Positions 1 to 5,661 are shown, counted from the first letter of the stretch. The stretch is 8,830 nucleotides of DNA from JASFQI01 sp050115555 (GCA_050115555.1 JASFQI010000201.1:1-8830), one strand, 5' to 3'. The notes: generated by a model not told the origin, from the letters alone. Numbers and translations: made by a program.

Positions 1-178
1 GCTGCGGCATGGCGCGCCCCGAACGGGCCGGTCTTTATGTCTTCGGGCAGGGGAATCGGTTCCTTCCGGTCCCGGGAGGAATAGGCGGGAGTATAAAACA
101 GACGAATTCCGGATAGTCAAGTTTTTTCTGGAAAGGGCCTATCCGATTCCTGACATGGAAAGGGCGAAGGGAGGGTAG
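1..178. other. Left edge: no certain gene, edge-open frames on both strands
   Basis: No gene can be assigned with confidence. On the minus strand a frame is open from a TGA near 117-119 to position 1; it includes a stretch reading RLFYTPAYSSRDRKEPIPLP but has no ATG, GTG or TTG start inside the window. On the plus strand one frame is open from base 2 to a TAG at 176-178, ending in VKFFLERAYPIPDMERAKGG, which could be the tail of a gene entering from the left. Another plus frame stops at 82-84. None is recognisable, and the plus tail and the minus frame exclude each other over most of their length. The neighbouring genes all run leftward, which slightly favours a minus-strand gene beyond the edge. 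Confidence 0.25.
90..120 (-). promoter_or_regulatory. Candidate leftward sigma-70 promoter
   Basis: Read on the minus strand, TTGACT (115-120) is followed 19 bases later by TATACT (90-95). The hexamers match the -35 and -10 consensus at five positions each, but the spacer is two bases longer than ideal. It would fire out of the left edge, supporting a gene start just outside the window. It lies immediately downstream of the small minus-strand gene that ends at 181. Confidence 0.3.
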
Positions 179-180
179 GC

Positions 181-351
181 TCAGGAAGATTCCTGGTTCG
201 GCTCGAAAGCCGAAGGTCCGGCAATGAGGTGGATTCCGTTGTCCAGGCGAATGACATAGAATTCGAACCGGGATTCCGGTTTTTCCATGATCACACCCTT
301 TACACCCCTATAGCCTTTGGTCATCACAACGTTTGCTCCTGACTCATACAC
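181..351 (-). CDS. Small hypothetical protein, SH3/KOW-like
   Basis: About 47-56 residues; I do not recognise a named family. The frame reads (V)YESGANVVMTKGYRGVKGVI, then a charged turn, then RFEFYVIRLDNGIHLIAGPS and AFEPNQESS before TGA at 181-183. The alternation of short hydrophobic strands with Gly turns, and the KGYRGVKG loop followed by FYVIRLDNG, resembles a small SH3/KOW-type beta barrel; that is inference. The start is unsettled. GTG at 349-351 gives 56 residues and keeps the first predicted strand. GTG at 325-327 has a GGAG motif eight bases upstream, and the adjacent ATG at 322-324 gives 47 residues. It lies 75 bases after the methyltransferase and in the same frame, so it could be translated from the same message. 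Two small hairpins (182-195 and 197-214) fall inside its 3' end. A random open frame remains possible. Confidence 0.5.
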   Translation of the reverse strand: MYESGANVVMTKGYRGVKGVIMEKPESRFEFYVIRLDNGIHLIAGPSAFEPNQESS

Positions 352-426
352 GGCCTTACCCCCCGTATGGTTTCTTCCGGATCGTTCCTCGGCACGGAAC
401 AGGGTCCGTAAACGTTTGCGCGTATC

Positions 427-1026
427 CTAGTGCCCCGGTGAGGGGCTTTCAACCCTAATCCGGTTCCCTGCCGGCCTTTCGCTCCGGTAAACGAAGATGG
501 GATCTCCGTGGGTCGAGGACCCTGGGTGAAGGATCGTCGCGGGAGTCCAGCCCGGAATGGGGAAATTGCACGAAACCACAGGGGTTCCGGATCGAAGCTG
601 GGATTTCAGTTTTCGGGCCAGTCGCCCCATGACATCGGGAAAGAGGTAACAGAAGACCGCGTCCGCATGGCCTACATCGAATTCCCAGAAATCGCCTCGT
701 TGAATGCGGATATTGCGGTTCCCCAGGCACCTCAACCGGCCCACGAAGCAGGCCAGGGGATTGATGTCCACACCCTGCGCGAAAACGCCGTAACGACGGC
801 TCATGGCGCGGAGGACCCGGCCGTCCCCGCACCCCAGGTCCACAAAGACTTGCCCGGGCGTCATGGGCAGGGCGTCCGCCACAGCTTGGATGCGATGGCG
901 GTGGGTGGGCACAAAAAGGGCCCCCTGCGTGATCGGCATGGTCAGGCCCGTGCTCACCAGGTAAAGCATCTTCAGGAGAAAAAGAGCGCCGAACGCGGCG
1001 GCGATGATTATGATCCAGAGCGGCAT
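427..1026 (-). CDS. Membrane-anchored SAM-dependent methyltransferase, FAM173-like
   Basis: A 199-residue class I (Rossmann) SAM methyltransferase with one N-terminal membrane helix (about residues 3-25) and a cytoplasmic catalytic domain. Motif I is VDLGCGDGR (62-70). The acidic residue for the SAM ribose is D87 in GVDINP. GDFWEFD (111-117) and the region around ADAVFCYLFP (121-130) form the later motifs. The order of an N-terminal helix, FVPT before the domain, and CNFPIPGWTP (143-152) near the end resembles eukaryotic FAM173/ATPSCKMT protein-lysine methyltransferases, which act on the ATP synthase c subunit and ADP/ATP carrier. A protein-lysine substrate here is inference. ATG 1024-1026 is preferred because GGAG sits six bases upstream; ATG 1054-1056 and TTG 1075-1077 would add an N-terminal tail but have poor ribosome sites. 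It follows the lipoprotein gene by 109 bases and probably shares its transcript. It stops at TAG. Confidence 0.85.
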   Translation of the reverse strand: MPLWIIIIAAAFGALFLLKMLYLVSTGLTMPITQGALFVPTHRHRIQAVADALPMTPGQVFVDLGCGDGRVLRAMSRRYGVFAQGVDINPLACFVGRLRCLGNRNIRIQRGDFWEFDVGHADAVFCYLFPDVMGRLARKLKSQLRSGTPVVSCNFPIPGWTPATILHPGSSTHGDPIFVYRSERPAGNRIRVESPSPGH

Positions 1027-1135
1027 CCTCTTCTCCGGTGGGGCCGAATCCTCCATCCGTCTTCGGATGCAACTCAAGGTATCCGAAACCGGAGAGATTC
1101 ACGTGGTCCGGCTCGATTGGTGATCGGGCGCTCCC

Positions 1136-1558
1136 TCAGACCTCCTGAGTCGGGTTGACGCGTTTGAGAATGAAGGTGTGCTTGTCGTCCTCTCCTTCGA
1201 AACCCTCGGGGCGCTGGTCGTTGTAAAAGGTTCTCCACACGATCGTGTTCCGGTCCTGAAATCGGAGAATGAGCTTGGCGCGAAAGGGCTTTTCCTCCTG
1301 GGTGTAGATCAGATCCAACCAGGTGGGATCCTTGGCATAGTCGATCACATACTCGAAGGGGTGCATGGTTCCGTCGAAGGTGATGGCCCCTTTCCCCCCT
1401 TCCTCAAACACCACGGTGGCCTCTATGCCCGACGGATCGGTCCCCGTCCAGACGCCGATGTGAGGCTGCATGAACTGTTGGGGAGCCTCGTGATTCCCAC
1501 ACGAGACCAGAAGACCGAGGAAGCACAGAAAGCAACTCGCCAACAAACGCTTTTTCAT
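1136..1558 (-). CDS. Putative outer-membrane lipoprotein, beta-rich
   Basis: A 140-residue protein with a lipoprotein signal peptide: MKKR, a hydrophobic stretch (5-18) and the lipobox LVSC (17-20), so C20 would be lipidated. Residue +2 is Gly rather than Asp, which fits export to the outer membrane. The mature part starts GNHEAPQQ and then alternates short strands (GVWTG, EATVVFEE, GAITFDG, FEYVIDY, WLDLIY, AKLILRF, NTIVWRTF), suggesting a small lipocalin-like beta barrel; I cannot name a family. ATG at 1556-1558 is chosen because GGAG and GGGAGG stand 4 and 10 bases upstream. An in-frame ATG at 1586-1588 adds ten residues ahead of MKKR, lacks a ribosome site and would weaken the signal peptide. 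A strong promoter lies at 1626-1654. The FAM173-like methyltransferase gene follows. Function unknown. Confidence 0.8.
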   Translation of the reverse strand: MKKRLLASCFLCFLGLLVSCGNHEAPQQFMQPHIGVWTGTDPSGIEATVVFEEGGKGAITFDGTMHPFEYVIDYAKDPTWLDLIYTQEEKPFRAKLILRFQDRNTIVWRTFYNDQRPEGFEGEDDKHTFILKRVNPTQEV

Positions 1559-1625
1559 TCCACTCCAACCTCCCGTGAGATCCGTCATGGTTTTTAAAAG
1601 GGCTTCAACCCCCTACAGGGAGCCG

Positions 1626-1654
1626 ATGATAAGAAAGGCCCGGTGCCGTGTCAA
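1626..1654 (-). promoter_or_regulatory. Sigma-70 promoter of the lipoprotein gene
   Basis: On the minus strand TTGACA (1649-1654) and TATCAT (1626-1631) are separated by exactly 17 bases: a perfect -35 and a five-of-six -10. Transcription would start near 1619, giving a leader of about 60 bases with a short CCCT/AGGG hairpin before the ATG at 1558. The site separates the lipoprotein/methyltransferase unit from the upstream DUF456 gene. Confidence 0.75.
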
Positions 1655-1730
1655 AGAAAAAACGGGAATAGACAACAATGGGGACGCCTGAGCGGGCAAG
1701 CCCCCGGCTTTGGAGGATCGCCGACTTGGA

Positions 1731-2225
1731 TCACGCGAACATACCCTTGACGTAGAAGAAAATCATCACCCCGCACAGGCCCATTTTGATCCCGACCCCG
1801 ATCAGGGTTCCGACCAAGACCCCCACGCCTGCACGCATGGCGCCGTCTCCGTCTTTGCCCGCGTAAAGCTCTCCTGCCAGGGCTCCCACGAATCCCCCCA
1901 CGAACAGGCCGAAGGGGGGAAACACGAAGAGACCAACCAGCATCCCCAGGATCGAGCCCCAGACCCCGAACTTGGATGCCCCGAACCGGCGTGCGCCTGC
2001 TGCGGGCACAATATAGTCCAGGAGCAGCGCAAGGGCCGTGGCTGCGGCCATCACGACCAGGAAGGTGGTCCCGAACGGTTTCCAGTCCCGCGCCCAGGAG
2101 AGAAGGAGGAGGGAAAGGTAGCTGATCGGCGGCCCGGGAACCACGGGAAGGACACAGGCCGCCAGGCCGAACAAAGCCATGAGCAGGCCCAGGCCGACAA
2201 GGATGAACGTTCCTATGGGTTCCAT
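1731..2225 (-). CDS. DUF456 family integral membrane protein
   Basis: A 164-residue, strongly hydrophobic protein with about four to five membrane segments (roughly 6-28, 36-46, 52-74, 86-120 with a Gly/Pro break, and 131-158). The family features are clear: PGPP (30-33) after the first helix; then FGASKFGVWGSILG, leading into GLFVFPPFGLFVGGFVGALA, and GELYAG. This Gly-rich small-residue pattern is what defines DUF456. The molecular function of the family is not established. The length is typical for bacterial members. ATG 2223-2225 has GGAAGG about ten bases upstream, a usable but rather distant ribosome site. It lies between the glycosyltransferase gene, 165 bases upstream, and the lipoprotein gene, which has its own promoter. 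No clear promoter of its own was found, although a 16-base dyad lies in the upstream gap. Confidence 0.85.
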   Translation of the reverse strand: MEPIGTFILVGLGLLMALFGLAACVLPVVPGPPISYLSLLLLSWARDWKPFGTTFLVVMAAATALALLLDYIVPAAGARRFGASKFGVWGSILGMLVGLFVFPPFGLFVGGFVGALAGELYAGKDGDGAMRAGVGVLVGTLIGVGIKMGLCGVMIFFYVKGMFA

Positions 2226-2330
2226 TGTTCAGCCGCCTTCCATCCAGGAGCATGCCCCGCGGCCGGGATCGAAACGGTCTTCGCGGGATGGGTTTTCAGG
2301 GTTGTCTCACAGGATTCCTGGAGTTTGCAA

Positions 2331-2346
2331 TGGGAAAGATTTCCCA
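2331..2346. repeat. 16-base dyad in the gap upstream of DUF456
   Basis: TGGGAAA-GA-TTTCCCA, a seven-base inverted repeat with a two-base centre, lies between the glycosyltransferase stop and the DUF456 start. It has no following T-run on the minus strand (the next bases are TTGCAAAC), so it is not a convincing terminator. The compact dyad could be a protein-binding site or chance. Confidence 0.35.
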
Positions 2347-2390
2347 CAGTGCTTCGCCATTCCGGTGGATGCGGACGCAACGGGCGGGGG

Positions 2391-3605
2391 TCACCGGGAG
2401 GCCTCGATCACACGCACCGTTTGCTCCAGGCTTGCTGCGGGGGATATCGATCGGGCGGTTTCCGCAGCAGTCCTTTGGATGGCTTTGCTGGAAAGGCACG
2501 CCCTGAGGCTGCGGCCCAATCGTTCCGCGCTCAGTCGCTTGCGCCAGACAGGGCGAGGTCCGAGACCCGCCTTGTACACGCGATGTCCCCAGTAGTACTG
2601 GTCCAGGACGTGGGGGACGATCACCTGGGGGACACCGCTCACGGCGCAGGTGGCGGTGGTTCCGGCCCCTCCGTGATGCAACACTGCCGCCATGCGTGGG
2701 AAGAGCTTGAGGTGTGGGTACCCCTTGAGAAAGTAGACGTCCTCGGCGTTTTCGAACCCCGTGGGCATGTCCCAGAATTTTCCGATTACAGCGGGTAGAT
2801 CCGCTCCTCGGGCGGCCTTGATGATCCGGGAGACGTTGCGGGCCTGGTCTGACCCGGGCATGCTTCCGAAGCCCGCATACAAGGGTCGCGGATGCGATTG
2901 AAGAAAGGCCTCCAGCCCGGGATCCTCCACGCCGGGCTGATCCAGGTGGAGGTATCCGGTCTGCACCCCGAGGGATTCGGCGTCCGGCGGAACCGGGGCG
3001 ATTGCCCGGTCCGCCGCGACGATTGCAATAGGCCCCAGCGAGGGAAACCAGAAGTCTCTCTTCGGCGGCATTCCCCATGCCCGGCGCTTTGCATTGATCA
3101 TGCGGGTCAGGTCCAGGCGGTTCAGGTTGTGCACCAGGGACCATGTGGCCCGGTTGTACCATAATGGAAACCCCTGGTGCTTGAACGCCATGAATGGATG
3201 GAACCGAGAGGGCAGGAGCTGGGGTGCAAAAAGAAGGTAACGGCAGGGGATGTTCAAGCGCTCGGCTACGGTGGGAAGGGCGAATGCCAGGGAAGAGCAT
3301 ACTGCTACGTCCGCACGAATAAGGACATCGCGGAGTTGTTCGAACTGGTTTCCGAATTCTTTCCTCATCATCTTCATGAATCGCACAGCGGATCGGATCG
3401 AGTGGGCGTTTCCCATGCTGTCCAGAAAAGCCGTGATGTTTCGTCCCAGAGGATGAAACGGAACACCGAAGCCTTCCACCCACGATTTCCTCTCGGGCGG
3501 CCCGGAAAGGAGCACATCATGCCCTGCCGACCGAAGCGCAATGGAAAGCGCAACCAGGGGTTGGACGTCTCCCCGGGAGCCGTAGGTGACGAGAACGACG
3601 CGCAT
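2391..3605 (-). CDS. GT1-type glycosyltransferase (sterol glucosyltransferase / MGT-like)
   Basis: A 404-residue GT-B-fold glycosyltransferase of the UDP-glycosyltransferase group. The N-terminal acceptor domain begins MRVVLVTYGSRGDVQP (1-16), the Gly-Ser-Arg-Gly-Asp loop typical of sterol 3-beta-glucosyltransferases and related lipid or natural-product enzymes. The C-terminal donor domain has YAGFGSMP (243-250), HHGGAGTT (310-317) and PHVLDQYYWG (331-340), where D335-Q336 match the sugar-contacting pair of the family. No signal peptide or membrane helix is seen, so it is probably cytoplasmic or peripheral. The acceptor cannot be read from sequence; a lipid or polyketide-like aglycone is possible. 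ATG 3603-3605 is chosen because GGAGG stands four bases upstream and the protein then starts directly with the first beta strand; an upstream ATG at 3654-3656 adds 17 residues without a good ribosome site. It follows the IF-1 gene by 100 bases with no clear terminator between, so co-transcription is plausible. Confidence 0.88.
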   Translation of the reverse strand: MRVVLVTYGSRGDVQPLVALSIALRSAGHDVLLSGPPERKSWVEGFGVPFHPLGRNITAFLDSMGNAHSIRSAVRFMKMMRKEFGNQFEQLRDVLIRADVAVCSSLAFALPTVAERLNIPCRYLLFAPQLLPSRFHPFMAFKHQGFPLWYNRATWSLVHNLNRLDLTRMINAKRRAWGMPPKRDFWFPSLGPIAIVAADRAIAPVPPDAESLGVQTGYLHLDQPGVEDPGLEAFLQSHPRPLYAGFGSMPGSDQARNVSRIIKAARGADLPAVIGKFWDMPTGFENAEDVYFLKGYPHLKLFPRMAAVLHHGGAGTTATCAVSGVPQVIVPHVLDQYYWGHRVYKAGLGPRPVWRKRLSAERLGRSLRACLSSKAIQRTAAETARSISPAASLEQTVRVIEASR

Positions 3606-3683
3606 GGGGCCTCCGGTGAAAGGGATCACGCGGCAGAACGGAGGAGATGCGTTCACAGGCTTTGAAAAAGGGAATGCCGGTGA

Positions 3684-3707
3684 AGAGGCGCTTTGGATAG
3701 AGGCGCT
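3684..3707. repeat. Short direct repeat at the IF-1 stop codon
   Basis: AGAGGCGCT occurs at 3684-3692 and again at 3699-3707, a 15-base period, with the second copy overlapping the IF-1 stop codon. It shows no dyad symmetry and no T-run. Probably a small local duplication. Confidence 0.4.
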
Positions 3708-3945
3708 ATTTCAGGCGATAGGTAATAAGTCCGTGTGAGGGATCGTAAGGCGAGACACTGACTTTCACACGGTCCCCGACCAGCACTTTGATTCGAAACT
3801 TCTTCATTCGACCGGAAAGACGGCCCTGGACGGTGACATCATTGTCGCAGTGGATCTCCATGATTCCTCCACCCAGAATCTTGGTCACGTTTCCTTCCAA
3901 CTGAATCAAATCGTCTCGGCTCAAAAAAGCTCCTTCTCCCGTCAT
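3706..3945 (-). CDS. Divergent translation initiation factor IF-1 paralogue
   Basis: A 79-residue OB-fold protein of the IF-1 family, which binds the 30S A site during initiation. The homologous core runs from about residue 13: IQLEGNVTKILGGG, GRLSGRMKKFRIKVLVGDRV (41-60), then VSVSPYDPSHGLITYR (62-77), matching the canonical SGKMR...I.IL.GD.V.VE.SPYD..KGRI.YR pattern. It differs from housekeeping IF-1 in its MTGEGAFLSRDD start instead of MAKED, the GGGIMEIHCDND segment and FRIKV. ATG 3943-3945 is chosen because the family starts there and because the promoter at 4046-4073 overlaps the longer frame that begins at 4062. The ribosome site is weak. It stands apart from any ribosomal or secY cluster, between PilZ and a glycosyltransferase, which suggests an accessory copy. 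The symbol infA is withheld because the housekeeping gene is probably elsewhere; an RNA-chaperone role is another possibility. Confidence 0.85.
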   Translation of the reverse strand: MTGEGAFLSRDDLIQLEGNVTKILGGGIMEIHCDNDVTVQGRLSGRMKKFRIKVLVGDRVKVSVSPYDPSHGLITYRLK

Positions 3946-4264
3946 CCAACCGGAGTCATCAAGAAGTTCGACCTGGCACGAACGGACAGTGAAATGGGAA
4001 GACGTTCTGAACGGGCGCCTCCACCAACATCTTTGAAGAGATCGTATTTTACTGGATTTCAAACAGGATTCAAGGGAATTCTGTACATGTTCGGCAGATC
4101 CCGCCCGATTCGGCCTGCGTTCGAATATATTTCATGCTTTCAGTGTGTCCAAAACCATGGAATGGAAGATCCTTCTTTTTTTCTCTCTTCGAAAAAAGGG
4201 AAAAGCGGGAGCGGAAGTTCAACGACTCTTGCAAGCGTCACTTCGCAGTTGTACGCGGGTGAAT
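3946..4264 (-). other. Intergenic gap: IF-1 leader and PilZ 3' region
   Basis: No gene is supported here. It holds the roughly 95-base IF-1 leader, its promoter at 4046-4073, and AT-rich pairing sequence near 4170-4198 (CCTTCTTTTTTT against AAAAAAGGG), which could form a weak hairpin after PilZ. A clear intrinsic terminator for PilZ is not seen. Confidence 0.5.
4046..4073 (-). promoter_or_regulatory. Promoter candidate for IF-1
   Basis: On the minus strand TTGAAT (4068-4073) and TAAAAT (4046-4051) are separated by 16 bases, four and five matches to consensus. Transcription would begin near 4039, giving a leader of roughly 95 bases. Since the -10 lies next to the upstream in-frame ATG at 4062, the 39-residue N-terminal extension encoded there would not be transcribed, which supports the shorter IF-1. 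Confidence 0.5.
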
Positions 4265-4645
4265 CTAGGTTTCCTCGGGGTGGGAAACGGTTTCAAGGAG
4301 CCGGGCGATGAGTTCCTGTCCCTTCTCTTCATTTTGCTCGAAACGTATGCCCACATGGTATGCGCCCGCATCGAGCTGCTCGCAGTGAACGACTTCTCCC
4401 CTGAGCTCGATCAAGCTGTCCTCCAGATCAAAGGAGAGGAGAAGAACATACGGGGTCTTTACAGGAAAGAACGTCTCCAGCAGGGCACCTCCTGAACTCA
4501 GGTTCAAGGTGGTTCCCATGCCTTCTCCGATTTCCCTTCCGTTTTCGTCAATACAGACGTAGGAAACCGGATGGGTCGATTCCCGCCGGATGTACTGTCT
4601 TCTTTCCGAGCGTTGTCCGTGTTGTGTCTCGATGGTATCTTCCAC
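4265..4645 (-). CDS. Single-domain PilZ protein (c-di-GMP receptor type)
   Basis: A 126-residue cytoplasmic protein made almost entirely of a PilZ domain, the beta-barrel receptor for cyclic di-GMP. Both binding motifs are intact: RxxxR as R16-QYI-R20 (with flanking R15 and R21) and NxSxxG as N48-LSSGG-53. Strands such as YVLLLSFDLED, IELRGEVVHCEQ and AYHVGIRFEQ complete the barrel, and the protein ends in a short helix (KGQELIARLLETV). It has no output domain, so it probably acts by binding a partner, as other stand-alone PilZ proteins do in motility, polysaccharide or adhesion control. The start is GTG at 4643-4645, the first start codon after an in-frame TAG; an octamer repeat directly upstream supplies two AGGG-type ribosome sites. 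A promoter at 4837-4865 gives a leader of about 185 bases. No diguanylate cyclase or phosphodiesterase is in the window. Stop is TAG. Confidence 0.92.
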   Translation of the reverse strand: MEDTIETQHGQRSERRQYIRRESTHPVSYVCIDENGREIGEGMGTTLNLSSGGALLETFFPVKTPYVLLLSFDLEDSLIELRGEVVHCEQLDAGAYHVGIRFEQNEEKGQELIARLLETVSHPEET

Positions 4646-4646
4646 C

Positions 4647-4662
4647 TTGAACCCTTGAACCC
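4647..4662 (-). repeat. Tandem octamer carrying the PilZ ribosome-binding site
   Basis: Read on the minus strand, GGGTTCAA occurs twice in succession, directly before the GTG start. Each copy contributes a purine-rich AAGGG/AGGG that could act as Shine-Dalgarno, at about 6 and 14 bases from the start. The repeat could slip during replication and so alter ribosome-site spacing. Confidence 0.5.
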
Positions 4663-4836
4663 TTTCACATACCGGGAATCTCTACACATTCCCTTCGAAG
4701 CGAAACGGGGGTGGAGCGGTCGAAGCGTTTCAAAGAAAGCCGAGGACCTCCATCCCGCTCCTTGTGATGGAAGTCTTGTCGGCCACGCACAGGAGTCCGG
4801 AAAAGGGATTCTTGAAGACGATGCCGAGTTTTCCAG

Positions 4837-4865
4837 ACTATAGCAGAGGCAAGGCGAAACAGCAA
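4837..4865 (-). promoter_or_regulatory. Extended -10 promoter candidate for PilZ
   Basis: On the minus strand TATAGT (4837-4842) is preceded by TGC, forming an extended -10. A weak -35 TTGCTG (4860-4865) stands exactly 17 bases upstream. Transcription would start near 4830, leaving about 185 untranslated bases, long enough for a regulatory leader. Confidence 0.5.
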
Positions 4866-4924
4866 CGATCTCCACACGGAGGGGATGGGACAAAGTCAAA
4901 TCAAGATCGCGTCCCACGGCTCAA

Positions 4925-4940
4925 ACAAGGGCCCCCTTGT
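4925..4940. repeat. GC-rich inverted repeat, ACAAGGG-CC-CCCTTGT
   Basis: A seven-base perfect stem with a two-base centre. It is followed on the minus strand by TTTG only, so it is a poor terminator in either direction. It sits about 60 bases upstream of the PilZ -35 in the divergent control region and could be an operator or a boundary hairpin. Confidence 0.4.
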
Positions 4941-5174
4941 AAAAGAATCAGGTTCATGCAAATGTGATGGAGTCGCAAAAAGCAGTAAGCAGGAGATTTG
5001 CCCCTTGCGATTCTAAGCCCTTACAACCTAGCCAACGGCAGGTGAGCGGGTTTTACGAGACCGTCAAATGTGTGATCAGGAAGGTCGACAGGGACGGTTC
5101 GGGCCGGTTTTTCGCGCCGTTCCTGCGGCTTGGTCTTTCGTTGCGTAACTCATCGTGTTCATCATCGTTTAAAT

Positions 5175-5193
5175 AAAGGAGAGCGAGCTCGCT
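5175..5193 (+). promoter_or_regulatory. Thioesterase ribosome site followed by a 12-base palindrome
   Basis: AAAGGAG (5175-5181) is the Shine-Dalgarno sequence. The whole 12-base space to the ATG at 5194 is the perfect palindrome AGCGAGCTCGCT (5182-5193). The spacing is longer than the usual 5-9 bases; if the palindrome folds, it could change the effective distance or block initiation. Confidence 0.6.
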
Positions 5194-5661
5194 ATGCGTC
5201 AACTCAACCCGGAACATCTTAAAATGGTGGCTGAAAGCGTCAATACCTGTCCCTTTTTCGAACTGATGTCCATGCACCTTGAATCGTTTGCCCAAGGAAC
5301 ATCCCATCTGGAGATTGCCCTCCGGGAAAAACACCTTCAGCCATACGGCATCGTGCATGGCGGGGTATACGCCGCGATCCTCGATGCGGCGGCCTTTTGG
5401 GCCGCATATGCAGACGCGGACGAAGGGGTTGGTTTGACCACAATCGAAATCAAAGTCAATTACCTGGCTCCGGTCTCCTCAGGTCGTATGGTCGGTAAGG
5501 GACGCCTGATCAAGGCCGGCCGAACCATCTGCCTTGCCGAGGCGGACATCGAGGACAGTACCGGGCGCTTACTGGCCCATGGGACCTCCACCATGATGGT
5601 CATGCCGGGGCTGGCATTCAAAGGCCCGGCCGACTTGCCACCCAAATTTCTTTCTGAATGA
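5194..5661 (+). CDS. PaaI-type hotdog-fold acyl-CoA thioesterase
   Basis: A 155-residue single hotdog-domain protein of the PaaI/4HBT thioesterase family, expected to hydrolyse (aryl)acyl-CoA esters in the cytoplasm as a tetramer or dimer of dimers. The signature is GIVHGGVYAAILDAAAFWAA (52-71), with H55-G56-G57 and D64 at the position of the PaaI catalytic Asp. TTIEIKVNYLAPV (82-94) and the strands AEADIEDSTGRLLAHGTSTMM (115-135) complete the fold. The length is typical. ATG 5194 follows AAAGGAG at an unusual 12-base spacing. It is the only plus-strand gene in the window, diverges from PilZ and converges on the hybrid kinase, so it is probably a single-gene unit. The substrate cannot be read; no phenylacetate or other CoA-pathway gene lies nearby. 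Confidence 0.92.
   Translation: MRQLNPEHLKMVAESVNTCPFFELMSMHLESFAQGTSHLEIALREKHLQPYGIVHGGVYAAILDAAAFWAAYADADEGVGLTTIEIKVNYLAPVSSGRMVGKGRLIKAGRTICLAEADIEDSTGRLLAHGTSTMMVMPGLAFKGPADLPPKFLSE

Larger units (their letters stand above)
4646..5193. other. 548-base divergent gap between PilZ and thioesterase genes
   Basis: The two flanking genes point away from each other, so this gap carries the control regions of both. The left part is the long PilZ leader and promoter (4837-4865). A strong near-palindrome lies at 4925-4940. The right part is the thioesterase leader, where no convincing promoter was found; GGGACGG (5091-5097) can pair with CCGTTCC just beyond it to form a weak stem. Small open frames exist on both strands, but none looks like a protein. 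Confidence 0.6.

Noticed and set aside
197..214. TTCGGCT/AGCCGAA hairpin as a terminator of the methyltransferase unit
   Set aside because: It lies inside the small open frame and is not followed by a T-run on the minus strand.
181..429. Amber read-through (pyrrolysine-like) joining the methyltransferase to the following in-frame open stretch
   Set aside because: TAG also ends the IF-1 and PilZ genes here as an ordinary stop, the 25 codons after the TAG do not look protein-like, and the small downstream protein has its own possible starts and ribosome site.
1710..2798. Long plus-strand open frame (about 360 codons) across the DUF456 and glycosyltransferase genes
   Set aside because: It is antisense to two well-supported genes, and its product is a low-complexity mix rich in His, Gln, Gly and Pro with no domain. 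GC-rich coding DNA produces such shadows.
2296..3483. Minus-strand open frame of about 395 codons in another frame of the glycosyltransferase gene
   Set aside because: The product is Arg/Pro/Ser-rich with no motif, whereas the other frame encodes all GT-B motifs in order.
4457..4474. Sigma-54 type promoter elements near the intergenic gaps
   Set aside because: No GG-N10-GC pair with the conserved TGGCAC and TTGC context was found upstream of the kinase or PEP-CTERM genes.
4504..4917. Minus-strand open frame of 137 codons covering the PilZ start and leader
   Set aside because: It overlaps the clear PilZ gene in another frame and extends past the promoter; no domain is visible.
4964..5176. 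Possible leader peptide (70 codons, GTG start) whose TAA overlaps the thioesterase Shine-Dalgarno
   Set aside because: The overlap would suit translational coupling, but the ribosome site is weak and the product is Ser/Arg-rich with no recognisable pattern. Kept only as a note.
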